This document shows, piece by piece, positions 33,684 through 42,313 of a DNA stretch of 49,693 nt. The stretch lies in NCBI GenBank assembly GCA_027335345.1, contig DAHWOF010000039.1, positions 1-49,693 of the forward strand, in the 5' to 3' direction. Below the pieces are notes generated by a model, which saw only the letters and a list, made by a program, of their open reading frames with translations, did no database searches and was not told the origin of the DNA. The translations under genes and the position numbers were made by a program. The number at the start of each line of letters is the position of its first letter. Positions within the stretch are counted from its first letter, which is position 1. Source of the stretch: Granulicella sp. (lineage in GTDB: Bacteria; Acidobacteriota; Terriglobia; Terriglobales; Acidobacteriaceae).

Positions 33684-34784
33684 TTATTTTGCTGGTCCGG
33701 ATTTGGCCGGTTCGGATTTGGCTGGCGCCGGGGGCGTTGCCGCCGGAGGAAGATACGGCGGGGGTGGGGTTACGCCTTCCGCGCGCAGGGCTGCGTCGAT
33801 CTGAGAGAAGACATAATCGACCGGCAGCGCCCCCTCATACTTTGCGCCGTTGATGTAGAAGGTGGGCGTGGAGTCGATGTTGAGAGCGTTGCCAAGACGG
33901 AGTTCCGCCTCAATAAGAGAGGCGTCCTGCTTTTTGATGCAGGCATCGAGCTTGGCCGTATCAACCTTCTGCAGAGCGCCCTGATCGCGGGTAAGCTGGT
34001 CCAACTGCGCGTAACTGCGCTGCAGCGTGTGCTGTGGAGTTCCCGCCTTCGGGTCGCCGGATTTGACGTCGGTGCCGGCGAGACCGCCCAGTTTGCTGGT
34101 CCCTATATCATCGTGGTGCTCATGGATGTAATCCACCAGGTTCCAGTAACCTGCCGTGGACTGCTCCGCCATGCAGTTGACATCCACGGCAGCGTGCAAG
34201 GCCCAGGGGTGCTGGTCGAGTGGAAAGTCTTCATAGACGATATGCACCTTATCCCCGTAGCGCTGGGTGATGGCGGGAAAGAGGCTGTCATGAAAGCGAG
34301 CGCAGAAGGGGCACTCCAGATCATCGAAGTTGACCATGACCACAGGAGCGGAGGCCGGGCCACCGCGGAAGGGACGGTTGGCGACCGGGATCATTTTGCG
34401 GGGGTCGGAGGAGATGTCGTAGCGGATGAACTGGGCCAAAGTCTTGCCGTCGCTGGAGATGAGAAAGCTCACCGGACGCGAGGTCTTGCCCTCCGCCGTA
34501 AAGGTGACGAAGATCGTGTCGTAACCAGGCAGAGAAGCCGGCTGCGGAGCAGAGACGGTGATGGTTGAGCCGGGGGGCAGTTCGGCTTTGTTGCGCAGCA
34601 GCACCTCAACGCTATGCACCATCGCCGGGGAAAGCGGAACCCCAATCTTCACCTCGCTGGGTACAGGGCGCGGTTGGGAGCCCCCAACGCTGTTCCCGGC
34701 GCTGGCTGAGGATTGGGCATGGCAAGGAAAGGTGGCCAGCAGCGTGGCGAACAGGACAGGGATGAGGCGATGAGTGATCAGCAC
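33684..34784 (-). CDS. DsbA-family thiol oxidoreductase
   Basis: A 366-residue exported protein. The signal peptide (about 1-23) ends PCHAQS. About 120 residues of a separate N-terminal domain (VKIGVPLSPAMVHSVEVLLRNK ... PVSFLISSDGKTLAQFIRYD) precede the thioredoxin-like domain. Its active site CPFC lies near residues 158-161 (NFDDLECPFCARFHDSLFP), and the cis-Pro loop is STPTFYINGAKYEG. The ending is a Pro/Ala/Lys-rich tail. It would form or isomerise disulfides in periplasmic proteins. I favour the GTG at 34782-34784, preceded by GGAAGG at short spacing, because the signal peptide begins there. LptD, which has conserved cysteines, is encoded 0.8 kb away and is a possible client. Confidence 0.87.
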   Translation of the reverse strand: MLITHRLIPVLFATLLATFPCHAQSSASAGNSVGGSQPRPVPSEVKIGVPLSPAMVHSVEVLLRNKAELPPGSTITVSAPQPASLPGYDTIFVTFTAEGKTSRPVSFLISSDGKTLAQFIRYDISSDPRKMIPVANRPFRGGPASAPVVMVNFDDLECPFCARFHDSLFPAITQRYGDKVHIVYEDFPLDQHPWALHAAVDVNCMAEQSTAGYWNLVDYIHEHHDDIGTSKLGGLAGTDVKSGDPKAGTPQHTLQRSYAQLDQLTRDQGALQKVDTAKLDACIKKQDASLIEAELRLGNALNIDSTPTFYINGAKYEGALPVDYVFSQIDAALRAEGVTPPPPYLPPAATPPAPAKSEPAKSGPAK

Positions 34785-34854
34785 AATCCTTCCATTAGAC
34801 CATCTTCCGTGGGGATGGGTATACCCGCCCCGTTGGACCGCGCGCTCATTCGGC

Positions 34855-34884
34855 AAGACAAAGACAGCCCTCCGGCCGTATACT
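34855..34884 (+). promoter_or_regulatory. Promoter candidate for the CBS-domain gene
   Basis: AAGACA (34855-34860) and TATACT (34879-34884) are separated by 18 bases. The -10 matches the consensus at five of six positions. Transcription would start near 34891, leaving a leader of about 70 bases before the ATG. Confidence 0.4.
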
Positions 34885-34958
34885 TCTCATCTTCAGCACA
34901 ATACGGACGGCTGGCGATCGCCGCAAAGCCCCTCGGCGGCGTCGGCACGGAGGACACC

Positions 34959-35411
34959 ATGAAGATGACCGGCACAGTGGATCAGGTACTCAAGCACAAG
35001 ATTTTCAACAAGGTTCTGCTCATCTCTCCGGAACAGACGGTTCGCGACGCCCTGTCCGTCATGGCGGAGTTCGATATCGGAGCGCTGATGGTAACGTCTG
35101 AAGCCAAACTGGTGGGAATCCTCTCGGAGCGCGATTACGCGCGCAAGGGCGTTCTGCTGGGCCACGACTCGAGCCACACCAAAGTCTCGGAGATCATGAC
35201 CCGCCAGGTCGTCTCCGTCACCCCGCAGCACACGGTCGCGGATTGCATGAACCTGATGACCGAAGGGCGATTCCGCCACCTTCCTGTGCTGGAAGGAGAC
35301 AGAGTGGTTGGCATCGTCTCGATTGGCGACTTGGTGAAGTGGATCATCAGCGACCAACAGCGCGCCATTGAGGCGCTGGAAGGCTACATCACGGGCGGAT
35401 ACCCGGGCTGA
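34959..35411 (+). CDS. Two-CBS-domain protein
   Basis: A 150-residue cytoplasmic protein made only of a CBS pair (Bateman module). The first CBS (about 10-70) has LISPEQTVRDALSVMAEFDIGALMV and GILSERDYAR. The second (about 75-138) has MTRQVVSVTPQHTVADCMNLM and RHLPVLEGDRVVGIVSIGDLVKW. Such stand-alone pairs bind adenosine nucleotides and often regulate a partner enzyme or channel; the partner is unknown. GGAGG lies five bases upstream of the chosen ATG. A longer in-frame reading to 34713 would overlap the divergent dsbA-like gene and add no recognisable domain. Confidence 0.88.
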   Translation: MKMTGTVDQVLKHKIFNKVLLISPEQTVRDALSVMAEFDIGALMVTSEAKLVGILSERDYARKGVLLGHDSSHTKVSEIMTRQVVSVTPQHTVADCMNLMTEGRFRHLPVLEGDRVVGIVSIGDLVKWIISDQQRAIEALEGYITGGYPG

Positions 35412-35543
35412 AGGTTCATTGCACAGACTGCCCAGGCAGCGAGTCGCGCAACGAAACAGGCACAGCCATGGGTGCGGCGGCAGCAGAGGCGCGCAACCAG
35501 CTCGTTGGCTTCTGGCAGAATCTTTGTTTTTCTCGACAAACTC

Positions 35544-38495
35544 CTAAAACAGGCTTTCCGCGCGGCGCAGGTTTCCCGCCGAGCCGATGTTGGCCAACGA
35601 GAAGTTGAAGCTGTAGACGCCCTCATCGCGGATGGTGCCGAGATCGTACTTGCGATACTCGATCGCGAGACCGCAGCAGTTCCAGTTGTAGTTGGCCTGC
35701 ACGGTGATGTACTGGGGGCTGCCCAGGTTCAGATCCAGGCTGGCCGCAACCGCCGCCGAGAGCCCGGCCTGGGTGGGTTGGCCGAAGCCGAAGAGCACGC
35801 GCATCTGCGAGAAGTTGGCGATCGGCGAGCTGGTTAGGCCCGTAACGACATAATCCGTATAGTTGATCGTCTCCGAGTAAGTCTTGCCGGGGGCGTTCAG
35901 GCGGGAGTAGGAGAAGCCGGCGAAGAAGTTCTTTTCATGCAGATCGAGGTAATTATTGGAGCCGATCACCTTCTTGACCACCGGGTCGTAGTCCAGATCC
36001 CAGGCCAGGTCGGCGTGCCCGGAGGTGCGGAAGCGCATGCGGCTGATGATGGGCGAGAGATTGCGCAACTGGGTCAGGAAGGCAACCCCGGAGAGGTTCA
36101 GCGTGGTGTCAAAGATGTTGCGTTCGCCGTTGACCAGCGCATTGCCGAAGGTGGGATCGAAGAAATACTTCTGCGCCAGCAGCCAACTGAACCACTCCCT
36201 CTGCGCAGGAGCAACGGGCGCCGAAGCGCAGGGATCGGGTTTGCGCGGATGGGTCCGCAGAGGCTCGCCGGGCGTGGCAGGTTCGGCGCTGGGGAATCCA
36301 TCGGCATTCGCTCCGGATCGATGGCCGGTAGTGAGATCGTCCATGTCGGCCTCTGGCGCGGATGTGGCAGCGCCATTGGTCGCAGGCGGCGTCGCCGGGC
36401 AGCCCGGCTTTGGCTTGGCGGGGGCCTTGGGATGGGGACGGAAGTAAAGGTGCTGGGTGACTCCGTAGAGAACCTCGTTGGTATCGCTATCCAGATCAAC
36501 GCCGTCAAAGCGCAGCACGGAGTGAAAGTTGTCAATGCCGGCTGTACGCCGATAGGTAATCTCCGGCTCGATGGTGTGCCGGACCTGATCGCCCAACAGC
36601 CATTGCCAACGCGCGGGAACCGTGAAGGTGCGCTCCAGAACGGGTGGGCGAATGTCGACGCTGAGATCAGCGTCCTCCCGGTTCAGCGGCGTATTGAGCT
36701 CTACGATCGCTGTGCCGGTGCCGATGGTCGTACCGCTGCCGGCGCCGCTGGCGGTGTTCCGGATAGGCTCCTGAGAGCGGCTGTAGAAGGTCTCGCGAGC
36801 GGCCAGATTGGCCAGGACGCGCCAGCCGTCAAAGTGGAGAGGAAGAGAAAGCTCGGGGCGCAGGTCCAAACGCCCCACCAGGCTGGTTGTAAAGTTTGGA
36901 TCGATCCGTTTGAGTCCGGCGGCGCTGCCGGTAAAGCTCCACAACAGGGGAGTGCCGGGGATGGGACGATCGAGCCCGGTCAGATCCAGCGATGGAGCGT
37001 GGAAGATGTTCACCTGTTCTCCAGGGCTGAAGTCAGTCGGCACGATCTTGAGGCCCTGGTAGCGGTCAAAGCGCGCGTCGTAGGAGAAACCATTCTTCTG
37101 ATCGATCAGATAGGCGACGGAGTTGATGTCCGTGCTGATGGCCTGGCTGAAGTCCTCGGCGAAGGCCTCTTGATAGATGAATGAGTTGAGATATTGGCCG
37201 TCGCCCGCTGCGCGCAGCGTGGGGGAGAACTGGCGGCGAAAGCTGGCGTAGATATCTTCCCCTCCCTGGTTGTTATAGACCTCAATCGTCTGTCCGGCCG
37301 CATTCACCCCTGGCGCGTAGAAGCCACGGTCCTGCAAGGCGGAGAACTGGGTGGTGAAGAAGTTTTGGCCCATGCCTTTGTAGCGGAAGGCCCCATCCTC
37401 TGACCAGCCGCGCAGCGAGTAGTAGAGCAATCCAAGGGTGAGATCCGCGGAGCGTCCTAGAACCTGGTAGTACTGATCTCCCAGGGTGAGGCCCTGGGAG
37501 CCAGTGTTTTTGCTGGCGGAGGAGTAACCGAGCTCCGGAATCAGCACACCCGACTGGCGCTGCGAGGTGTCCACCGGATGAGTCACGTAGGGAAGAAAGA
37601 GCAGCGGCAGGCCGATGAGCTTGAAGGTGGAGTCGGCTGCGCTGGCCTTTCCGCCCGGCCCGCTATCGACCGCAATCTTGCCAGAGAAGAGCTGCCAGTC
37701 CGGATTCGGCAGAAGACAAGTGGTCACCGATCCGTTGTAGATCGTGTAGGCGGTGGGAGTGGTCTTCACCACCAGGCTGCCCTGAAAGACAAACGGGTTG
37801 GAGTTCTGGTAACCACGCGCATGAGAGGCATTGGTGGTGGCAAGGCCGGCGTTGGTGTTGACCGTTTCCGTAGTGGTGGACCGAAACAGGCCAACCGAAC
37901 CATGAACATCGTAGAAACGGCCTGTCTCCGTACCCAGGTTGTAGATGCCGTGCGAGGCCCGGATATGTTCGTTGTTGACTCCGCCGGTGAGCTCCACATG
38001 GCCGGTTGCGGTGACGTCATCCGTGGCCTGATCCCAGGAGAGCTTGTCGGCCTTCAGTACATGGTCTCCGTAGGTGAGCTTCGCGTCTCCGATCGCATCG
38101 AAGATGCTGCCATGGCGTGTTTCCTTGTCCGCTTCGATGACCGCGGTCCGGGGCGGCTGTTCGGGGGGCAGCACTGAGGCACGCGGAATCCTGGCCAGAT
38201 CCGGGAGGTTCTCCGCATCGGGACTGTCGGACGATCCACCGGAAGAGGATGAGGAAACGCCGTCCGCTGCGTTCTGATTTGGTACGGGAGCCTTGGGGAG
38301 TTCCTTCTGCGTTAAGCCCTGAGCCTCGAGATGTGGATGACCTGCGGCCAGTAGGATGGTAGTTATGAGAAGAAGAACGAGGCGAATGGCCCATCCGCTC
38401 CGCCGAAGACGTGGCCGGGTGAAGCCGCCGGGGCTGCAGGTTCCAGCCCGACCCCCTAAGGCTTGACGACTGAGAGATTGGATCGACCCTTCCAC
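35544..38495 (-). CDS. lptD: LPS-assembly outer-membrane protein LptD
   Basis: A protein of up to 983 residues. The periplasmic OstA/LptA-like domain (about 135-270) includes GDAKLTYGDHVLKADKLSWD and ATGHVELTGG. A long barrel follows (PYVTHPVDTSQRQSGVLIPELGYSSASKNTG and on). The C-terminal Cys940-Cys941 pair in NWNCCGLAIEYRKY matches the paired cysteines of E. coli LptD, and Cys260 in VTTCLLPNPDW matches the first-domain partner. The most N-terminal cysteine of E. coli LptD has no equivalent in the mature protein here. A Pro/Ala/Thr-rich insertion (about 680-760, with two more Cys) interrupts the barrel. LptD puts lipopolysaccharide into the outer leaflet. The GTG start at 38495 lacks a ribosome-binding site, so the true start is uncertain; the hydrophobic signal lies at about 36-55. 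Confidence 0.9.
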   Translation of the reverse strand: MEGSIQSLSRQALGGRAGTCSPGGFTRPRLRRSGWAIRLVLLLITTILLAAGHPHLEAQGLTQKELPKAPVPNQNAADGVSSSSSGGSSDSPDAENLPDLARIPRASVLPPEQPPRTAVIEADKETRHGSIFDAIGDAKLTYGDHVLKADKLSWDQATDDVTATGHVELTGGVNNEHIRASHGIYNLGTETGRFYDVHGSVGLFRSTTTETVNTNAGLATTNASHARGYQNSNPFVFQGSLVVKTTPTAYTIYNGSVTTCLLPNPDWQLFSGKIAVDSGPGGKASAADSTFKLIGLPLLFLPYVTHPVDTSQRQSGVLIPELGYSSASKNTGSQGLTLGDQYYQVLGRSADLTLGLLYYSLRGWSEDGAFRYKGMGQNFFTTQFSALQDRGFYAPGVNAAGQTIEVYNNQGGEDIYASFRRQFSPTLRAAGDGQYLNSFIYQEAFAEDFSQAISTDINSVAYLIDQKNGFSYDARFDRYQGLKIVPTDFSPGEQVNIFHAPSLDLTGLDRPIPGTPLLWSFTGSAAGLKRIDPNFTTSLVGRLDLRPELSLPLHFDGWRVLANLAARETFYSRSQEPIRNTASGAGSGTTIGTGTAIVELNTPLNREDADLSVDIRPPVLERTFTVPARWQWLLGDQVRHTIEPEITYRRTAGIDNFHSVLRFDGVDLDSDTNEVLYGVTQHLYFRPHPKAPAKPKPGCPATPPATNGAATSAPEADMDDLTTGHRSGANADGFPSAEPATPGEPLRTHPRKPDPCASAPVAPAQREWFSWLLAQKYFFDPTFGNALVNGERNIFDTTLNLSGVAFLTQLRNLSPIISRMRFRTSGHADLAWDLDYDPVVKKVIGSNNYLDLHEKNFFAGFSYSRLNAPGKTYSETINYTDYVVTGLTSSPIANFSQMRVLFGFGQPTQAGLSAAVAASLDLNLGSPQYITVQANYNWNCCGLAIEYRKYDLGTIRDEGVYSFNFSLANIGSAGNLRRAESLF

Positions 38496-38559
38496 TGCTT
38501 TCAGCTTAGACGATTCCCCGGCTCCTCTCGCCTACACCTGGAGTCCTGGGTCTGTGGAC

Positions 38560-38618
38560 AGCAAGAACAGAGAAGAGATAGCAAGGGCAGTAAAAAGAAG
38601 TAGCAAGGACAGTAAAAA
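38560..38618. repeat. Three spaced AGCAAGRRCAG repeats before the RDD gene
   Basis: AGCAAGAACAG (38560), AGCAAGGGCAGTAAAAA (38580) and AGCAAGGACAGTAAAAA (38602) are direct repeats starting 20 and 22 bases apart, about two helical turns. The last copy supplies the AAGGA ribosome-binding site of the RDD gene. They lie in the divergent lptD/RDD promoter region and may be binding sites for one regulator. Confidence 0.75.
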
Positions 38619-38620
38619 AG

Positions 38621-40165
38621 ATGAGTAGTGCGGCGCAACGCGAAGAACCATCCGAAGCCTTTCTGCCGGCCGGGTTGAGCCGCCGCAGCGCCTTGAAACA
38701 GCTGGCCGCCGAACGCTTGGCGGCGCATCGCCACCGCCGATCAAGCCAGCCCGGCCAGCCAGTCCAGACAGAGACGGCGCGCCCGGAGGCTCCGCCAGAG
38801 GTGGCTCGGGTGCGCGACGCGGTTGCGGCAAGGTATCGGAAGAGTCAGAGCTATCGAGAGTTTCTCGCCCGAGAGGCCGAGCGCGCGATGCAACAGGCCC
38901 AGGCCCAGGTGGAAGTGGCCTCTCGCAATGCAAAGGCCGTCACCGCCGCGCAACGCCAGCTCCTGAAAGAGATCGAGCAATGGGACCGAACAGCAACCCA
39001 GGCAGAACCCGGCGAGTTGTTTGTGGAGAGTTCCCTGCCGGAACCGGCTTTGACACTCGAGCAACGACCGCCGGAGCAGACGGTCTGTGCTCCGGCCGGA
39101 GATCAGCATCCCGCTCATTCTCGTGCAGAGGATCTCTCGGCTTGGCTGCCCCTGCAACCACCTGATCCGAAAGAAGCTCCGGGAGGCGTCTCCGTCTCTC
39201 GCGCGGTGGACGCAACAGATCCGCTCCGCTCAACGCCGTTGCAGGTCCGCCTGCACGACGAGGTAGAACTGGCCCTGCCGGCCGAGACTCACTACCGTCC
39301 CGCACCGCAGTGGCCGCTGGCAGCCGAAGAGCTCGCCGAACTGGAGGAAGAGATTGAATTCCGCCGGGCTCCGGAGTTCGACGATATCTTGCTGCAACCG
39401 CAACCGATCCCGACCAATATCATCGAGTTTCCACGCGAGCTTGTGGCGGCGCGCAAGGCTCGTCCGCGGCTGGCCGAGGGCCCCTTGCGCGGTAACGATG
39501 CCCTTCTCCCAAAACTCCCCCAGAGCGCAGAGGAGGCGCCACAGCCTGAGGCGGCGCCATCTTCGCAGCTTCGCATCTTTGAAGTTGAACCCGAGCAGAT
39601 CTCTACCGAACCCGAGCCGGACACGCCGGCTTCATCTCTTGCGGATGCTCCGCTATGGCAAGGGATGATGTTGGGCGCAGGACCGGCGGCCGAGACTCGA
39701 GTGGTGATCTCAGCGGCGATGGAGGAGCAGCTTCACCCCGATCAGCCCGTGTATGCAGCCCCGGTGCGGCGCCGCATGGCTGCGGCGGGAGTGGATCTTC
39801 TCTGCGTCGCTGCGGGCTTGGCAACGTCCGCGCTGCTGGGGATGAAGCTCGCCGGAAGCAAGCTGCAGCAGATGCCGTGGCCGGTGCTGGGCGGCTCGGC
39901 AGCGGCAGCCTTTGTGGTCTTTGCGTTGATCTATCAGGTGTTGTTCTTTACCTTCAATGAGGCGACGCCGGGAATGCGAATGGCGCGACTGGCTTTCTGT
40001 ACTTTTCAGGAGAGAACTCCCTCGCGACGGGCGATGCGCCGCCGGCTGATAGCGACGGCGCTGGCAGCCTGCCCGCTCGGCGTGGGCCTGATCTGGATGC
40101 TGCTGGACCATGACAGCCTTGGCTGGCATGATCGCATGTCGCGAATGTATCCCCGCACGTACTGA
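38621..40165 (+). CDS. RDD-family membrane protein with long N-terminal extension
   Basis: A 514-residue protein. The C-terminal 140 residues form an RDD domain: RRRMAAAGVDLL opens the first helix (about 384-410), a second helix is near 418-443 (SAAAAFVVFALIYQVLFF), TPGMRMARLAF follows, and a third helix near 476-495 leads to LDHDSLGWHDRMSRM. The Arg-Asp-Asp positions that name the family are kept. About 375 residues before this are charged, Pro/Ala/Glu-rich and probably disordered, with a short coiled-coil-like part (about 75-125, SQSYREFLAREAERAMQQAQAQ). RDD proteins have been linked to ion or small-molecule transport, but the role is not established. AAGGA lies 11 bases upstream of the ATG. 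Confidence 0.82.
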   Translation: MSSAAQREEPSEAFLPAGLSRRSALKQLAAERLAAHRHRRSSQPGQPVQTETARPEAPPEVARVRDAVAARYRKSQSYREFLAREAERAMQQAQAQVEVASRNAKAVTAAQRQLLKEIEQWDRTATQAEPGELFVESSLPEPALTLEQRPPEQTVCAPAGDQHPAHSRAEDLSAWLPLQPPDPKEAPGGVSVSRAVDATDPLRSTPLQVRLHDEVELALPAETHYRPAPQWPLAAEELAELEEEIEFRRAPEFDDILLQPQPIPTNIIEFPRELVAARKARPRLAEGPLRGNDALLPKLPQSAEEAPQPEAAPSSQLRIFEVEPEQISTEPEPDTPASSLADAPLWQGMMLGAGPAAETRVVISAAMEEQLHPDQPVYAAPVRRRMAAAGVDLLCVAAGLATSALLGMKLAGSKLQQMPWPVLGGSAAAAFVVFALIYQVLFFTFNEATPGMRMARLAFCTFQERTPSRRAMRRRLIATALAACPLGVGLIWMLLDHDSLGWHDRMSRMYPRTY

Positions 40166-40269
40166 CCGGAGGCATCCTCCGGCCGGGGTTGGACCCCGCC
40201 ATAGGCCTGCTCGGGAACCTTGACGGCACGCAGCTTGTCCCTCCAGCAAGCCGGATGCCTCCTGCTTGC
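40166..40269 (+). other. Candidate structured RNA or leader after the RDD gene
   Basis: Directly after the RDD stop there are two tandem hairpins: CCGGAGG-CAT-CCTCCGG (40166-40182) and CGGGGT-TGG-ACCCCG (40184-40198). Further on, GCAAGC (40246-40251) and GCTTGC (40264-40269) enclose a 12-base loop. That loop contains GGATGCCTCC, fully complementary over 10 bases to GGAGGCATCC in the first hairpin. This allows a pseudoknot or an alternative fold. It may be the terminator of the RDD gene, the leader of the downstream gene (40378), or an RNA element. I cannot match it to a known riboswitch. Confidence 0.4.
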
Positions 40270-40377
40270 CCGCCGCTAGCTGCATGACGTTAGAATCAGT
40301 TCCAAGGCAATCCGCGGCGTCACCTGTTTTGTGCCTGAATCTTTGCGAGCACTATCGCTGATCGAGCCGGAGGCTAT

Positions 40378-42111
40378 ATGCTGAAAAAGCTCGGCGGCTT
40401 CGCGGCCACCCTTATAAAATCTGAAGACATGATGACGCAGTTGGGCCACGCTCCACGGGGACAGGGCGCGCGCGCGAAGATGCTTTCGCACGTGAGGACG
40501 CTGATCTCTGTGCTGAGCCTGATTGGGGGGATGATGGTCTGCGTGGGAGCTTCCGCGCACCCGACCGAGTATACGACGCCGCATACCCGTCCCGGAGCCG
40601 TGCGCCGTTCGCACAAGGCTGCGGCCAAAATCGTGGCCTCCCACACTCCAGCCCGTTCCAGCCGCGCCGGCCTGAAGCTTCGCCCAGCGGTGCGTCCTGC
40701 TTCTTCGCGTAGAGAGCTCGCTTACCAACCCGGAGCAAAGCGTGAACAACCCAGAGCGGAGCGTGGCAGGCCGCAGCCAAACCACACCGCGCGTCTGGAG
40801 CCAGTGGGAGTTCATCGGCGCCAACTGCGTTCCCGCCATCAGCCGCTCCACGCCGCCAGCGTCCGCGTGGCCCGGCGGAGCGCTGCAGGCAAGCGCCGTG
40901 TGCCCACAGCGCATCGGGTAAACCTGCGCCATGGACGCCCCCGGCGCGGTCGAAGGAGCAGCGAGCCGGAGGTTCTGGCTCGGGCAGAGGGAGTTGAAGC
41001 CCTGAGATCCGGCGCAGAGCGGAGCGCAGAACAGCGGCCTGCCGTTGCCGCTCAGGTCCGTGACCAGACTCCCGGCCAGACCACAGGGCCCGTGTCGGGA
41101 CCATCCTATGGCCAGTCATCCCACCAGGGGCCTCTCACGGTGGATGATTTTATGCGCGCAGCCGGGCCAGGATCGGGCTCGAATCCAGTATCTGGGCAAG
41201 ACCCGATCGCACCCTTGATGGCTGGGGCTTACGCCACCGGAGTAGCGCATCCGGATGAAGACGTAAGCCTGGCTCAAACGCATGCAGCCTCTCCGGCCAC
41301 CGGGGAAGACGCTGCAGCGCCAGAGACTGAGCCGGCAGGGCCTGAGACCTCCGGGCGCAGCATGATCCCGGCGACCGAGGCCGCCACGCAGGAGCAACCG
41401 GCAGCAGGAAGTGAGCAGGTTGCGGCCGCGTCTTTCGCTCCGCCCATCGATCAGCCCGTGTTGTACCGCCGCGGACGCCTGCTGCTAACGCCGCCCCTGC
41501 GCGGGTCGCGCGAGATCCTGGAGCACCAGAATCTGATGGCTGATGCCGAGGGGCTGAATCGCATTTCGGACGATGCCGAGCTGCGCCAGATGCGCGCCGA
41601 GCACATGTTGGTTGACTTCCCGGAGAGCGCTGCCTTGCGGCTGAATCCCGAGATGGAGAGCGACCGGCGGTGCGCGCGGCCGTGGACGGTGCTATTTGCC
41701 GCCAACATTGCCCGCGCTTACTATGCCCGGTTCCATCAGCCGTTGCAGGTGAACTCGGCGGTGCGGACCGTGGCCTACCAGTTGCGGCTGCGCCGGGTAA
41801 ACGGCAACGCTGCGGGGATTGAGGGCGATCTGGCCTCTCCGCACCTTACCGGCGAAGCCATGGACTTCGGCAAACATGGGATGACCAGGGCCGAAATCGC
41901 CTGGATGCGCCTCTATCTGCGGCCGCTGATGCAACAGGGCAAGCTGGATGTGGAAGAGGAGTTTCACCAGGCCTGTTTCCACATCAGCGTCTATCGCACC
42001 TACGCCCCAAACTTGCCGATGACCGGGCCGAGGGATGGGAGCGAGTTTGCTCGCGCCGGTCAACTGGAGACCAACGGCGCCCAGCTTCAGACCGTGGGCG
42101 CAGACCAGTAA
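40378..42111 (+). CDS. DUF5715-type exported protein with M15 peptidase-like motifs
   Basis: A 577-residue protein. A hydrophobic segment (about 40-58, LISVLSLIGGMMVCVGASA) is probably a signal peptide or anchor. A basic, Arg/Pro/Ala-rich low-complexity stretch runs to about residue 370. The C-terminal domain has LQVNSAVRTVAYQLRL, SPHLTGEAMDFGK and EEFHQACFHISVY. His489 and Asp496 reproduce the HxxxxxxD zinc spacing of D-Ala-D-Ala carboxypeptidases (peptidase M15/VanY type), and His530 or His535 could be the third ligand. It may trim peptidoglycan peptides or bind the wall; activity is inferred from motifs only. GGAG lies five bases upstream of the chosen ATG. Starts at 40429 or 40480 would give a more normal signal peptide. 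Confidence 0.72.
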   Translation: MLKKLGGFAATLIKSEDMMTQLGHAPRGQGARAKMLSHVRTLISVLSLIGGMMVCVGASAHPTEYTTPHTRPGAVRRSHKAAAKIVASHTPARSSRAGLKLRPAVRPASSRRELAYQPGAKREQPRAERGRPQPNHTARLEPVGVHRRQLRSRHQPLHAASVRVARRSAAGKRRVPTAHRVNLRHGRPRRGRRSSEPEVLARAEGVEALRSGAERSAEQRPAVAAQVRDQTPGQTTGPVSGPSYGQSSHQGPLTVDDFMRAAGPGSGSNPVSGQDPIAPLMAGAYATGVAHPDEDVSLAQTHAASPATGEDAAAPETEPAGPETSGRSMIPATEAATQEQPAAGSEQVAAASFAPPIDQPVLYRRGRLLLTPPLRGSREILEHQNLMADAEGLNRISDDAELRQMRAEHMLVDFPESAALRLNPEMESDRRCARPWTVLFAANIARAYYARFHQPLQVNSAVRTVAYQLRLRRVNGNAAGIEGDLASPHLTGEAMDFGKHGMTRAEIAWMRLYLRPLMQQGKLDVEEEFHQACFHISVYRTYAPNLPMTGPRDGSEFARAGQLETNGAQLQTVGADQ

Positions 42112-42313
42112 CGTAGCGCGACATCTTTAGCGCCAAACGCTGCCATTGGACGGCTGAGCTCTGCCCTGTTCCCCTTGATCTCTCTGTCATGCGGACGAGT
42201 CTCGCAAATGCGCTTGCTGGGGCTTCTTGATAGCATCCTGGCGAGCAAGCCCAGATAAGGCGGAAACACTGTTCAATGTCGAGCGATCCGGTGACGCCTG
42301 CACGGAGGTAGCT

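Noticed and set aside
34713-34958. An 82-residue N-terminal extension of the CBS protein.
   Set aside because: It would overlap the divergent dsbA-like gene and the promoter candidate, while the internal ATG has GGAGG at ideal spacing directly before the CBS domain.
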